Shown here piece after piece: positions 34,760 through 45,754 of a DNA stretch of 64,000 bases. A program made the position numbers and the translations under genes. Position 1 is the stretch's first letter. Each line of letters begins with the position of its first letter. The DNA is taken from the NCBI GenBank assembly GCA_003290165.1, contig QNQO01007570.1, positions 40,365 to 104,364 of the forward strand, read 5' to 3'. The notes under the pieces are model-generated. The model was not told the origin of the DNA, did not search any database, and saw only the letters and a list, made by a program, of their open reading frames with translations. The stretch comes from Berberis thunbergii (Eukaryota > Streptophyta > Magnoliopsida > Ranunculales > Berberidaceae).

Positions 34760-34905
34760 AATTTTAGCCAGTCTGACTCGCTTTTTACATTTTCACCCCC
34801 CCCCCCCCCCCCCCCCCCCCACCCCTTAAGTGATGTTTATGGTTGTGTTTTAAAGAGTAGGGGTAAAAAGTGTAAAAAAATCAGCTAGGCACAAATACCC
34901 TAGAC
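34760..34905. mobile_element. MITE-like element (family M), with a long C tract
   Basis: Contains the core shared with 41275-41440 and 42498-43075: 'gtttatggttgtgttttaaagag', a 'gggtaaaaagtgtaaa' part and an outer 'agccag' / 'agctaggc'. A run of about 24 C interrupts it near 34795-34820. Confidence 0.6.
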
Positions 34906-36590
34906 ACTCTTCATTGGTATGTTGGTTTCACATGTAATTATTAAAAATAGGGGAGGGCAAAACAGAAAATAAAATTTAGAATTGAAGACATTTTTTATTG
35001 TTTATTTGGGGTATTCTATTTTCCTAGAAGAGAGTTTAGGACATTAAAAGAATCATTAAACTAGTTAAAAAAAAAAATTTACACGGTGCAGATTTTGCAA
35101 GTATTAAAAAAATATAATTTGATTTTACTAAAAAAATTTTAGTGCATTATGGTGTGTATCTAAAGTCCTGAAAAAACTATTAAAAGTTCATCAATACCAA
35201 CATTGAAACTCGATCAGGATCATATGAATTGCATGTTAACTTTGATGATTGTGATTATTGGTCATCATTGCCAAATTTTATGGTCAATCCTCCTTAGTTC
35301 AAGAATGGTCTGGAATCTTCCAACAAAACTTTCAAGATCATACAATTGTGGGGAACTATTACCCCCTAAAAGAAGAATGAGAAGGAAACGTGAAGCCTAT
35401 GGCAGTGAAACAATATAATCATCCACACCGATAATAATCATACACACCAACAATTTATTGTAATATGGTCTAACATTATAATCCAGTATTTTTATGACCA
35501 AATTTGCCATTCATCGATTCATCCACATCTTATAATAGAGGACCTACCACTTATGACTATTACGATATTCATACTTTGGTATAGCTAAAAAAGGGCCGGT
35601 AGGATTGTAATTATGAAAATAATGTAGGGATAATTTCGTCTTTGACGAACTTAGACTTGTTATTGGCACTGTTCACTTTGGATTATTTCGTTATAGGGTT
35701 GATTAGCAATATTTTGATTTCCTATTTCGAACTCATATCCAATACACCACATGTCCCCAACTCGACAACCTCTCCATCATCAACAACAAAACCACTCACA
35801 GTACCATGTTTGTACCTCATCTTTCAAAATCTACAAGGGGTTTAAAACTCATGAGTGCAATAATGTGATTTTTTTATTCCGTTGAAGCAAAAACAAACCC
35901 CTTTCTTTCTTTCGCATAATTATTTCTTTGTTACTTGACTTTGGTTTGTGTTTTACATCCAAAACAGAGTTAAAAATGGGAATAAACAAAGACAGAGATA
36001 GAAACAGAAATAGTTTAAGAGATACCAGGGAGTCATTTGTGGCGGCCTTCAAATCGTTGTGTCGTTGTTGGGTTTCTCTTCGGGAGAATTAATGGCGTGC
36101 GCTTGCAAAGATAACCTTCTGGTTTATCTATTTCTTGAAGCTTAGGAAATTGGGAGTGAAAGAGGGAGTAAGATGAGAGGCCTACGTCTTAAATTTTATA
36201 CCCACCGCACACACGAAGAGTAAGGAGAGATGGGCTAATATTCAAGGATTGAACCTCTTACAGATAGAGAGGGAGAGAGATCCGGGCGAAGTAAGAAGCG
36301 GCTGTGAGAATTGTGTGGCCGTGGGAATTGTGATATTTAGGCCAGTTGGTCTCGACAATACAAAATTTGGCGATGACACACGCAGGCCACCATTGCAGGA
36401 TTGAATTTTCTTTACAGTGTAGTAGATTATTTTGTTAGAGGCATGTATTTTTTCCGCTGAGTGAGGCTAGAACTTAGATTGCGCAATTAGATTATGCAAC
36501 CTTTTTTACAGTCTCAAAGATACATAAATATTTTGAGAATTTATCATTCCTTCACCTAATTACAAAATTGATTGCAAAAACCTGATTTTT
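34906..36590. other. Spacer without recognisable genes
   Basis: AT-rich. Around 35205-35400 a broken reading frame with scattered stops is present but unrecognised. A purine-rich stretch lies near 36150-36300. Confidence 0.45.
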
Positions 36591-36599
36591 GGGCATTTT

Positions 36600-36785
36600 C
36601 ATTTTGTTTTTTTCCGCAGTTTTAAGTTGCTTAATTTGCATAACACAAAGCTAAACACATTCATTTGTATCATTTAAGTGGACAGATGCTTTGTAAAATA
36701 CACCCGGAAACTGGAAGAAGAACCATATCTGAAACTTTCACCAATCTCTTTACATTGACTTTGCGTTCTGTTTCCAGAAGATCAT
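36600..36785. repeat. Second copy of the VPS22-like 3' flank segment
   Basis: A direct-orientation copy of about 32270-32580, shorter by an internal block. It lies 120 bp downstream of the DRT102-like stop codon and so may be part of that gene's 3' UTR in antisense. Confidence 0.75.
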
Positions 36786-36907
36786 CACACAAACACAAAG
36801 AACATAACACATTTATTCATACACTAGATTTTACCAAACCCTCTCAAGTTTCTCCAACTCGCAACACTAGTCGCAAGTAAACATCATTTTATTAATACTT
36901 AGACAAA

Positions 36908-37852
36908 CTAGACAGATCCATCAGTAGAAGTAGCAAGAGCTGAATCCTTCTCCTTCTCAGGATTCTCCTTAGCAATCTCCACATAAGCTTCACCCAAACT
37001 CTCATCCAATAAAATATCCCATCCACCATCCCACCTTATAAAGAACTCAGTATCCTCAAAATATTTAACCCTGTGAACATCACCAGCTGCCGTAAACAAG
37101 AAATCCCCAACACCCAGATCAAACTTTTCATTCTTCGTCAAATTCCACACCCTCTTACTCCCCTTCATAACCACAACATCATGCCCGAAACTATGATGAT
37201 GCGCCGGCTCCACGCTCCCCGCCTTGAACTTCACCATGGCTGAAGTCGGGCTCTCCCTCACTATCTTCATCTCAGCCCCGGGCATGATTTTCACTTCCTC
37301 GAACTTTCTCCCCTTAGCTAGGTCACAGATCGAACAATTTGAACTGGAAATTTCCGAACCGGATCCGATTTTAGACATTTCCGAGACGGAATTTGACAAG
37401 AAGGATTCGATCTCGGGTGGCCAGGGTGAGTTGGCTGAAGCTGGGCAAGGGGATTTGAAAGGGGTTTTGAGCCATGTGTTGATTATCTTGACGCCGGTCT
37501 CGGAATCAGTGGACATGCCGGAGACGGCGATGACGTTGCAGTTGTTGATTGAGCGAGCGTTCAGGGCGTCGTCCACCGTGGTGCAGGTGGCAGCGAAGAC
37601 TCCAGGGAACTTATTGGCAAACATGGCGACCCCGACGCCTGTCCCACAGGCCACCAGGCCGCGGGTATTTTCAGGGGATGAACTGATGCGGCGGCCGATC
37701 TCTTCCCCGACGGAGTAGTATTTGTCGGTTCCGATATCTTCGACTTCGATGTTGAGGGAATGGAGGTGTTTCACCAATTCGTCTTTTAGCCGGCAGCCGA
37801 AATCGTCGGCGCCTGCTATGATTTTCAGGGGGAGTTTGCTATCTTGCGCCAT
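36908..37852 (-). CDS. DRT102: DRT102-like protein: RpiB/LacAB isomerase domain plus cupin domain
   Basis: A single uninterrupted frame of 314 codons. The start is the ATG at 37852-37850 (MAQDSKLPLK), preferred over the upstream open frame, which has no ATG and runs into MULE-A. Residues 9-150 form a sugar-phosphate isomerase RpiB/LacA/LacB fold, with 'KIIAGADDFG', 'LVACGTGVGVAMFANK' (Cys69 at the position of the catalytic Cys of RpiB) and 'NVIAVSGM'. Residues about 195-290 form a cupin, with metal-binding 'EPAHHHSFGHD' and 'GDFLFTAAGDVHR'. The architecture and length match Arabidopsis DRT102 (DNA-damage-repair/toleration), a soluble protein whose enzymatic reaction is not established. There are no introns or breaks, so it is probably functional. 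Its promoter side is unusual: MULE-A begins 71 bp upstream of the ATG. Confidence 0.93.
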   Translation of the reverse strand: MAQDSKLPLKIIAGADDFGCRLKDELVKHLHSLNIEVEDIGTDKYYSVGEEIGRRISSSPENTRGLVACGTGVGVAMFANKFPGVFAATCTTVDDALNARSINNCNVIAVSGMSTDSETGVKIINTWLKTPFKSPCPASANSPWPPEIESFLSNSVSEMSKIGSGSEISSSNCSICDLAKGRKFEEVKIMPGAEMKIVRESPTSAMVKFKAGSVEPAHHHSFGHDVVVMKGSKRVWNLTKNEKFDLGVGDFLFTAAGDVHRVKYFEDTEFFIRWDGGWDILLDESLGEAYVEIAKENPEKEKDSALATSTDGSV

Positions 37853-38079
37853 GGGAGTAGGAGGGAGAAAGGTCCAGAAAGATGAGGATGAGATGGAATG
37901 AAAGCTGAAGGGATTTTGACTTGGCAGCAACTACATAGCACCAGCATTTTTTCTTTCTCACACCATTATTGAGTTTTTTTTTTTTTTACTTATTCACACC
38001 ACCAATAAATAAATATGCATAACTTAACAAAGAAACTAAAACTCAAACTTAAAACGAAAAAAACGTAAAATAGGGTAAC

Positions 38080-38610
38080 TTTCGATCAATTTAAATGCTC
38101 AATTGAGACGATTCTCAAATTCATCAAAACACGAAAATTGTAGTATTATGAGTTATCTAATAAAAACCACTTAAATCACTTAAAAATATTTTGAAATGAG
38201 CAAGTTATTATCATTTTACTAAAGTTGCAAATGTCTTACAATGATAACGAGATAGTGTTTTGACTTTCGGCTAACTTATATGCTTGATAAAGATTGATAT
38301 TCAAGTTCATCCAAACGCAAAAATTGTAGTACTCTGAGTTATCTAATAACACAACTTGAATCACTTGAAAATGTTTTGAAATGAGCAAGTTATGGTCATT
38401 TTACTAAAGTCGCGCAAATCTATCTCTCAACAAAAAAAATGATAGTATTGCTGACTTTCGGCCAATTTATGTAATCGATCGAGACTGATTTTCAAGTTGA
38501 TCAAAACACAAAAGTTGTAGCACTCTAAGTTATCTAATAAACACAACTTGAATCACTTGAAAATGTTTTGAAATGAGCAAGTTATGATCATTTTACTAAA
38601 GTCGCGCAAA
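38080..38610. repeat. Tandem 185-190-bp repeats of MULE-A
   Basis: About three units, each with 'gactttcggc', 'aaaattgtagta', 'gagttatctaataa', 'cacaacttgaatcacttg', 'aaaatgttttgaaatgagca' and 'cattttactaaagtcgcgc' in order. The same units occur in MULE-B (53320-53998, resuming at 57462). Confidence 0.88.
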
Positions 38611-39429
38611 TATGTCTTAAAAAATTTGCTGAAATTTCCCATTCGCTCGGAACTCTGCGAAGTTTTGCAAAAGTTCCGCATTATACACAGCGAACAAGAA
38701 TTTTTTTAAAAAAATTTTTGTTCGCAGCGAGCACTGCGGGGTTTTTGCCAAATCCCGCAATGATGAATGTGGGGGTTTGCACAAAACCCCGCACTATTTT
38801 CTACGGAAAATGAAAAAAAAACTGTAATTTTTTTCTTCAATTCAGTTTTTTATTTTATTTTTCTCTCAATTTTTGGTTTTTGACCTCAAAGTACTACAGA
38901 TTTCGTGATTTGATGAGGTTGAGAGTTGGTCTTAATCGATGGTTTAAATTAGTTGAAAGTTCCCATATTTTTACGTTACTCTTTTTTTCAATAGGTGGTG
39001 AAGCAATCAAATGGGGGAGAGAATGTAGAAGCAAAAGATAGAAACAAAACCCTCCTACTCTACAGCAAAACCCCAAAACGAAAAGTTGCTCCCAGTATTT
39101 AGAAAAGAAAGATACTAGAAGCAACTCAGTCTGCTTGAGCTGTTGAGCACACTACATATCTAGGATTACAATGTAGGATCGGTGCTCGACTTAATCTTGT
39201 TGCCATCCAACTGTAAATGCAATCTGAGTCCGATGGATGGGGCAGATAGTCTCTGTAGGCATCTTGTATAGATAATGAAGACATTTACGCCAGAATTATA
39301 CAAAAACAGATTATACAAAAATATAGCAGATTTATACAAAAACAGAGCAGATTTATACAAAGAATATACAATGAGAAAAACAGAGCAGGTTTTAGGAATC
39401 TACTTACATGAGAGGAATCCAACAAGATT

Positions 39430-40625
39430 GAAAGAATAGGGGAGGTGGAGAGGTATAGGGGAGGTGGAGAGGTTTTAGGAATCTTCTCCCGGTGCCATAC
39501 TTGGTCTCACCGAAGGCATTGCATGTTGACCAGTACGATTCTGACCCGCTGGTCCCCCCATTTGCTGTCGATGGAGTGGATCAGTCCCATGCTGCTGAAT
39601 CAAGGAAGAACCTGTTAGTGGAAGGTTTTGACCTCCATGCTGTTGGGATGAAGGGAACCTGGATTCTTTTCCTGGTTGAAAATCATATAACCCACTGTGA
39701 GAATATCCCAATTTATGCCCTTCCTGGGGCACGAATTGTTGTCCCTGTGGATGCAAATCTTGCTGCTCGTTCATGGATGGAAGGTTCTGATAAGGCATCT
39801 GTTTCACTTGTTGAGGTGGGAATCGTTGCCCTTGAGGATGTGATACGAGCTGCCCTTCGTGTTGGAAGGGTGGTTGCCCCAAATATTGCGGCACTTGCTC
39901 TCTAGGCTGCTGAAAGCTTTGGTCCCTTGGCTGCTGCGACATCATCTGCTCAGTCGGTTGCTCTCCCTTGTGGAGTTTGTGGACCTTGCGACATGTGAGT
40001 TGCATAAAGCTGAGAACCGTCTCCAACCTGCTGACGGGGTGCATACTGACCCCACGGCTGCACTCCTTGGGTCATTTGCTGCCCTTCCTGCTGTATGGGT
40101 TGGCTAATTTGCTGACCATGCTGCCCTGACACACCAGTCGGCTGAAAAGGCCGAGCCACAGGTATAGGAGCCAACTTAGGAGTGAAATCAGGTGCATTAG
40201 GAGCCACAGGAGGAGGCTCCAAATTAGCAGGCCGTTCATATTGAGTGACATTGTTTTCAGGGTTCCAGTAATACAAAACACCAGTGCTTCCGTCTATCAA
40301 TCCTTTCCAAGGTTTTACAAGATTGGGATCCTCCGGTGCATATTGGGGACCCATAGAAACTGAAGCTACCTCCGCAGGGGCCATTGACAATATTTGTCTT
40401 CCCTCTGTTAAGAGATCGGAAGCTAGGGTTTGCAATTGAACGAACAACTAAGAAACCCTAAAAACCCCTTTTTTTGCGAACCTGAAATTCAGGTCGAAGA
40501 GGGGAAGAGAGGAGGAGGGGAGGTGGAGAGGTATAGGGGAGGTGGAGAGGTGGGGATATGGTTGCTCTACAAAGGGAGGGAAGGGAGGAGGAGGGGAGGT
40601 GGAGAGGCATAGGGGAGGTGGATAA
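39430..40625. repeat. Dispersed 'aggggaggtggagaggtat' repeats
   Basis: Two tandem units lie at 39436-39476, and several more at 40517-40557 and 40588-40622, flanking the helicase fragment on both sides in the same orientation. Confidence 0.8.
39475..40384 (-). pseudogene. Captured N-terminus of a WW-domain DEAD-box RNA helicase (RH40/RH46-like)
   Basis: From the ATG at 40384 the minus frame reads 'MAPAEVASVSMGPQYAPE', 'PWKGLIDGSTGVLYYWNP' and 'ENNVTQYERP'. This is a WW domain as found at the N-terminus of plant DEAD-box helicases of the RH14/RH40/RH46 type. A Pro/Gln-rich region follows. A frame change between about 39950 and 40044 joins it to a second Gln-rich frame ending at 39475. The helicase core (DEAD box) is absent, so no RNA unwinding activity is possible. 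It lies inside MULE-A, probably within a CACTA-type insertion whose right end is at 40831. Confidence 0.75.
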
Positions 40626-40659
40626 AAATAAAATTAGGTATAGGGTTAGCTTGATTATA

Positions 40660-40831
40660 AAATCTAATTTTACATATGGTGACGGTTGTAACCGTCGCCA
40701 TTTAAAGGAACCGCCATTGAATACTATTAATCTGCGATGGTCGATCAACCGTCGTTATATATAGCATTCAGCGGCGGTTTTACTTAAACGTCGCTACAAA
40801 ACCGCCGCTAACATCCTGTTTTTTTGTAGTG
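40660..40831. mobile_element. Right terminus of a CACTA-type element inside MULE-A
   Basis: Subterminal 'ggtgacggttgtaaccgtcgcc' and 'gcggcggttttac' units are followed by '...tgtttttttgtagtg'. This matches the right ends of the elements at 34746 and 57414. Following bases: gac. A matching left end was not found. CACTACATATC at 39151 is the only candidate and is preceded by gca, so the element is either left-truncated or its left end has diverged. Confidence 0.6.
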
Positions 40832-41274
40832 GACTCACTTACAAAAGAGTTGGAGTCAATTTTGCGCTTTACGTTTGAGATGTTGCGATTTGGGGTTCGA
40901 TTTTTAAGGGTTTCGATTTTGAGAAATTTTTTAGGGAGAGGGAAGAGATTTGAGTTTGGGGAGAGATTTGGAAGAAATTTGAATGTGTGAGAGGGAGGAA
41001 TTTCGAACGGGGGATGGAGGAACCATTTGTCGATTTGAATGGTGAGGAAAACAAATTGGGTTTTTGTTTATACAAGCGGTGTGAGAAAGAAAATAGGTGG
41101 TATGGGATAATATAATGGAGTGAGAAAGAGGAAATGGTGGTGTGGAGTAGTCGCTGCCTTTTGACTATTGAATGATGACTGATGAGTGACTAACTAGAGG
41201 GCTGGCAGACGGACATGGCCACCTCATATCCACTCCGAACGGATACATGATTATATGCCCAATTTTGGGTAGCC

Positions 41275-41440
41275 AGCGAACACAACTATTTTTTTGCCAG
41301 GTTTTGAAATTTTACACTTCTACCCCTTCTATAAATGATGTTTGTGGTTGTGTTTTAAAGAGAATGGGTAAAAGTGCAAAACAACCCAAACCTGGCAAAA
41401 AATGACTGTGTTTCCTGGCTGCCTAGACTTACTCCGATTA
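41275..41440. mobile_element. MITE family M, copy
   Basis: Inverted ends 'gggtagccagcgaaca' / 'ctggctgcctagac' and inner arms 'gccaggttttg' / 'aaacctggcaaaaa'. The core is 'atgatgtttgtggttgtgtttt'. Confidence 0.75.
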
Positions 41441-41707
41441 TATATACAATGCGTCTAGAGAGTCAGGCCCCTAACGCTAGGAGAGCGCCAGGGAGGCTAT
41501 CTTGCACCTTTTTACGAGAGAGAGAGGAGTGGTGGTGGAGCATATAGAAAATGAGGGTGCATTGTAAAAGCCTTTCATTTTTGCAAGTGTGCCTTTTTTT
41601 TCTCCAATTGACAAACACAAACACAAGTGGAGCCATGATTGGGTATAATCTGACCCAGAATGAATCAATGCTTGATGAAATTCAACTTTTGATTCAAATC
41701 CATAAGA

Positions 41708-41908
41708 GCTTATTGAGAGAGCCAGGCCCTTAGCGCCAGATCCGTGCTAGGGAAGACTCCCTTGCACATTTTTAGAGGAGAGAGAGGAGATCTTGAGTTC
41801 TTGAGGAGTTATTGAGAAGATCTTGAAATTTTGAGGAAATCTATCTCCTAAAAACATGCAAGGGAGCCTCCTTGACACGGATCTAGCGCTAGAAGCCTGA
41901 CTCTTAAG
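41708..41908. mobile_element. Foldback MITE (family N)
   Basis: An inverted repeat. The left arm 'gagccaggcccttagcgcc' plus 'agatccgtgc' pairs with the reverse complement of '...cacggatctagcgctagaag' plus 'cctgactc'. Similar ends occur singly near 41458, 42240 and 42440, suggesting several broken copies. Confidence 0.7.
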
Positions 41909-42087
41909 AAATTTTGAATCTATAATTATCAAAGAGAAGTTTCATATTTGATAAAGAAAAAGAAAGACAACCACAACCATGGACTCCTTCCAAATCAACG
42001 AAGAAGGTGGCATTCTTAGCGATTACCACTCAACCTCATTGTTCTTTGCCGAAAAAAAAAGGAAGAGTCAGCCAACCTCTTTCTTTC

Positions 42088-42470
42088 ACTCGAGCGTACC
42101 TCGATTTGATTCGCTCATCATGATAGATGGTTGAAGAAACAGAGAAACATAGAGAAATAAATAGCAGTGGAGTGTGTGTTTTGGTGACTCTCTCATAATT
42201 TTTTGTGGCTATCTCATACTCACGTGCTAGAAAGCTTCCCTGACGCTAGGGGCTTGGCTCTTTAGAATTTTTCCTCGAGCATACCTTGATTTTATTCGCT
42301 CATCATGATAGATGGATGAAGAAACAAATTAACAGAGAGAAATAAAGAGCAGTAGAGTGTGGGTTTTGGTGATTCTCTCATAATTTTTGGTGGCTCTCTC
42401 ATAATCATGTGCTAGAGAGCCTCCCCTAGCGCTCTCCTAGCGTTAGAGGCCTAGCTTTCTAGAAATTTTC
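42088..42470. repeat. Two-unit tandem repeat of about 190 bp
   Basis: Both units contain 'cgctcatcatgatagatgg', 'gagaaataaa', 'ttttggtgattctctcataa' (or near variant), then a 'gctagaaagc'/'gctagagagc' foldback-MITE end. Confidence 0.8.
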
Positions 42471-42497
42471 TTATATATATATATATATATATATATA

Positions 42498-42860
42498 TAA
42501 GAGTAAGTCTAGGCAGTCAGGTTTGATAGCCATTTTTTGGTCAAGTTTTGGTTTTTTTTTACACTTTTTTACCACTTATCCTTAAAACACAACCACAAAC
42601 AACATCTATAGAAGGGGTAGAAGTGTAAAAAAAACCCAAATTTGGCAAAAAACTGGCTACCAAGCCTGGCTGGCTAGAATTGTTTTAGAAGTAAGTCTAT
42701 GCACTAGGTTTGGCTGCCATTATTTGCCAGGTTTGGATTTTTTTTTACACTTTTACCCATTCTCTTTAAAACACAACCACAAACATCATTTATAGAAGAG
42801 GTAAAAGTGTAAAAAGTCCAAAACCTGACAATAAAGATGGTTGCCTAGAATTGTTGTTGT

Positions 42861-42906
<46 letters not shown>

Positions 42907-43073
42907 AGTAATTCTAGCCAGCTAGGTTTGATAGTCACTTTTGGGCCAAGTTTTGGTTTTGTATTACATTTTTTATCCATTCTTTTTAAAATACAACCTC
43001 AAACACTATTTATATAAGTGTTAAAAAAAAACTTGGCAAAAAAGTGGCTACCAAACCTGGCTGACTAGAATTG

Positions 43074-43132
<59 letters not shown>

Positions 43133-43135
43133 ATT
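42498..43135. mobile_element. Three MITE family M copies interleaved with (TA)n tracts
   Basis: Copies at about 42498-42680, 42690-42855 and 42905-43075. Each has 'agtctaggcag'/'attctagccag' outer ends, 'ggttttttttacac' and 'aaaacacaaccacaaac' cores. (TA)n runs lie at 42470-42497, 42863-42902 and 43078-43128. The pattern suggests repeated insertion at TA-rich targets. Confidence 0.8.
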
Positions 43136-43517
43136 CCAGCTTTTCGATAGTGGTTTTTGATGTTTATCTGAAAGCTCAATTCTGAAATCCACCTGAATCC
43201 AAACCGAAATAACTTAATTTGACAACTTTTTTATGTTAAAATAAATAAATAATACTTTATAGAGTTAAATTATTTATTTATTTATTTATCAAAAAATGAC
43301 TTATAGGGTATTTAGATACCATAGTTGATGTAATAACTAATTTATGCCTAATTTTATAATTTTATGATCAATAAAGACATTTTTATTAACCAAGGTTAAT
43401 CCATAAATGTATATGACATCTTTAACCTTCCTACACAAATTAAAAACCTAATTAACTAATGATTCATCTCTTCCAAAAAATATTTAACTATCAATAAGCA
43501 AATTCAATGCCCTGATT
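43136..43517. other. AT-rich spacer
   Basis: No genes recognised. Confidence 0.5.
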
Positions 43518-43657
43518 CTAGGGAGCGAGGGAGGCGCAAGGGAGGGCCCAACACTGCCCACCCTCCTCAAAATGCGCATCACCACCTATCTCGAGGAGGG
43601 TGGGCGGTGTTGGGCCCTTCCTCGCGCTTCCCTCGCTTTCTCTCCCTCGCTCCCTAG
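43518..43657. repeat. GC-rich foldback element
   Basis: A near-palindrome: 'ctagggagcgagggag...' on the left pairs with '...tctccctcgctccctag' on the right, with inner 'gggcccaacactgcccaccc' against 'gggtgggcggtgttgggccc'. Structurally like the foldback at 14569-14750 but with different sequence. Confidence 0.85.
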
Positions 43658-43869
43658 CAAGGCTCAATTCAATGTCCATCCACATAGACACCAATCTCTT
43701 ATCTGTCACTATCAATAAGCAAATTCAAAGCGAAAATTCTAAAATGCATTGGAGATTCGCCTGGAGATTAGCCTGGATGGTGCCAAGCATGTGCACCCCG
43801 CGAAGGTGCCAGTCACGTGGGCATCAAAAGGGCAAAAAAAAAAAAAAAAAATCGACAGAGAAAGAAAAA

Positions 43870-44140
43870 AGATCCCTCATTCAAAACCCTAGAACCCTTA
43901 CTTTCACTTCAGATCCCTCCTGAGTACCATCCAGGCGAATCCCTCATTCAAAACCCTAGAATCCCTCATTCAAAACCCTCGAAACAAATCCCTCATTCAG
44001 ATCCCTAGAATCCCTCATTCTCGAAACAGATCCCTCATTCAAAACCCTAGAATCCCCCACTCTCGAAACAGATCCCTCATTTGCTAGAATCCCTCATTCA
44101 AAACCCTAGATCCCTCATTTGCTAAAATCCCTTGCTCGCG
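43870..44140. repeat. 'aatccctcattcaaaaccctag' microrepeats
   Basis: About ten imperfect units of 'gatccctcattcaaaaccct', forming a probable 5' leader of the MULE-C + strand gene. Confidence 0.8.
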
Positions 44141-45181
44141 AGTACGGTTCAAAACCAGTGTTTCAACAAATATGCTAAACAAAAGGTAAGTCACTCTTTT
44201 TTTAAGCATGAATCAATGGGAGTCATGAACCCTAGATGATGTTTGTAGGAGACTCACTAAGCAAGAATCAATGGGAGTCATGAACTCGGTTATAAACTCA
44301 AAGTCACTCTATTTTTAAACTCGGTTTTCTTCATAGTCATGTTTTGTTGATGCCTCTTTGTAATTCTGCCCATTTACTTCTCTGGGTATGTTTGATTTTG
44401 ATGAATTTTTTTTTTTTGGATTTTTCCACTCTGGGTATCCTTGATTTGGATTTTTCCACTTTGGGTATCCTTGATTTGGTGTTCGGTGATCAATTGATGA
44501 GTGCAGTCCACGACTCACCAACAATTTTGAGTATTCAAGCATTTGTGTTTTCTGTTTTGGGATTTTATCATCTTATCATTTGTAGCTGCTCTGAATGATA
44601 TGAATTGATTGTGAACTGACCCTGATAATTGCTCGTTCAAGTTTTGTGGATTTGTGACTATTTGGATTGATGGTAGTATGTTACAAGTGGAATTCGCCAT
44701 CTTATTGTATTCTCTCTGGACTACTTGCTCTTAGTCTGTTGCAAACTAGTTATAAACTTTATGTGCAGCTTAACCAAACATTGATTCCTCAATCCATGAA
44801 TTGATCATGTGAAACATAAGTCAGTTATGGACAGATTAAAAGACTGAAAGAAATCCATGAATTGACCAAGTCAGTTATGCACAAATTAAAAGTCGGGTTT
44901 GGTGTTTTTGTATTTGTATAGGTAGACTGAAAGAACTGCTTTTGATTCTTGCTAGGGAGTCTGCTTACAATTTGTGAACAAAACAGTCCAGGAATATGCT
45001 TACTAAATATGAATGTATCTCAGAGGTTTCTATGCATGCTTACTAAATATAACTGTATCTGACTCCATGTAAGTCAGAGGTTTCTGTGCATTAGATTGGT
45101 TTAGAACCTACACTTGTGTTGCATCCATAAGCTTTTAACAATTATCATACGACTAACATCTGTTGCTTTGCCAACGCAGGA

Positions 45182-45598
45182 ATGGCATATGAAGCTTATG
45201 TTGTTTATCGTGGGCATGTTCCTGAAATTTATGTTACTTGGTCAAATTGCGCACTACAAGTAAACATGTACAAGGATGCTGTCTACAAGGATTTCAATTC
45301 AATTGAAGAAGCCTTTGAAGATTATGAAATGTAGAAGGAGCATGAGGCGAGAAGAGAAAGAGAACAAGAGTCGAGAAGAGAACACCAGTCAAGAACAAGA
45401 ACAAATGAGTCGAGAACAAACGACACTGAAGAGGTGGTGGACCAACCAAATAATGCTCCTGAAAGTCGTGGCGATCAAGCTCATGAAAACCAAGTCAACA
45501 TTCCTTGGGATTTTACTAAGGACCTAATAAACAGTATATTAGTGGTAGTTTTATTGATTCTTGTACTTTTGTTTTTTAAGATCTTGGATGGTATGTGA
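45182..45598 (+). pseudogene. RNase H1 N-terminal (viroplasmin-like) domain protein with C-terminal membrane segment
   Basis: From the ATG at 45182, just after a likely splice acceptor (ccaacgcag), residues 1-49 read 'AYEAYVVYRGHVPEIYVTW' and 'QVNMYKDAVYKDFNSIEEA'. This matches the RNA/DNA-hybrid-binding domain at the N-terminus of RNase H1 and in caulimovirus-type viroplasmins. Codon 51 is TAG (45332-45334). The frame continues with a highly charged RE-rich stretch and ends with a hydrophobic tail 'ILVVVLLILVLLFFKI' before TGA at 45596. A tail-anchored protein binding RNA/DNA hybrids is suggested, but its role is unknown. Apart from the single stop it is open, so the TAG may be recent. It converges with the FAR1-like remnant in the same element. 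Confidence 0.65.
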
Positions 45599-45754
45599 GA
45601 TGTAAATGAATTTGTTCACAATTGTAAATGATTTTGGATTGTATGTAATCTGTTTTGCTTATAGTTATCTGTTATGAATTGAGTTTTGTATCACAATTGA
45701 GTTTTGGATTGTATGAATTGAGTTTTGTAATCTATTTTTTAATGATTTTGGCGA

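Larger units (their letters stand above)
37923..41158. mobile_element. Mutator-like element A (MULE-A), non-autonomous
   Basis: Terminal inverted repeats: the left starts GGCAGCAACTAC and the right, reversed, starts GGCAGCGACTAC. Both continue with a CACCA.CATTT..TCTTTCTCAC pattern for about 45 bp. The flanking 9 bp are ttttgactt and ttttgacta, 8 of 9 matching, the TSD size of Mutator elements. Inside are about three 185-190-bp tandem units (38080-38610), a 'cccgcaa' GC-rich stretch, an RNA-helicase WW fragment, and a CACTA-type right end (40831). No transposase was found. It sits just upstream of the DRT102-like gene and shares its repeat family with MULE-B. Confidence 0.85.

Noticed and set aside
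37224..37718. 164-codon + strand ORF
   Set aside because: Shadow of the DRT102-like coding sequence on the opposite strand.
37853..37930. Longer N-terminus of the DRT102-like protein
   Set aside because: The open frame upstream has no ATG and reaches into the MULE-A terminal repeat. MAQDSKLP fits the family start.
39151..39170. Left end of the CACTA element inside MULE-A
   Set aside because: CACTACATATC is present, but the preceding 3 bp (gca) do not match gac after the right end and no subterminal repeats follow.
45182..45334. Caulimovirus-derived insertion
   Set aside because: The hybrid-binding domain also occurs in viroplasmins, but no other pararetrovirus gene is nearby and it sits inside MULE TIRs.
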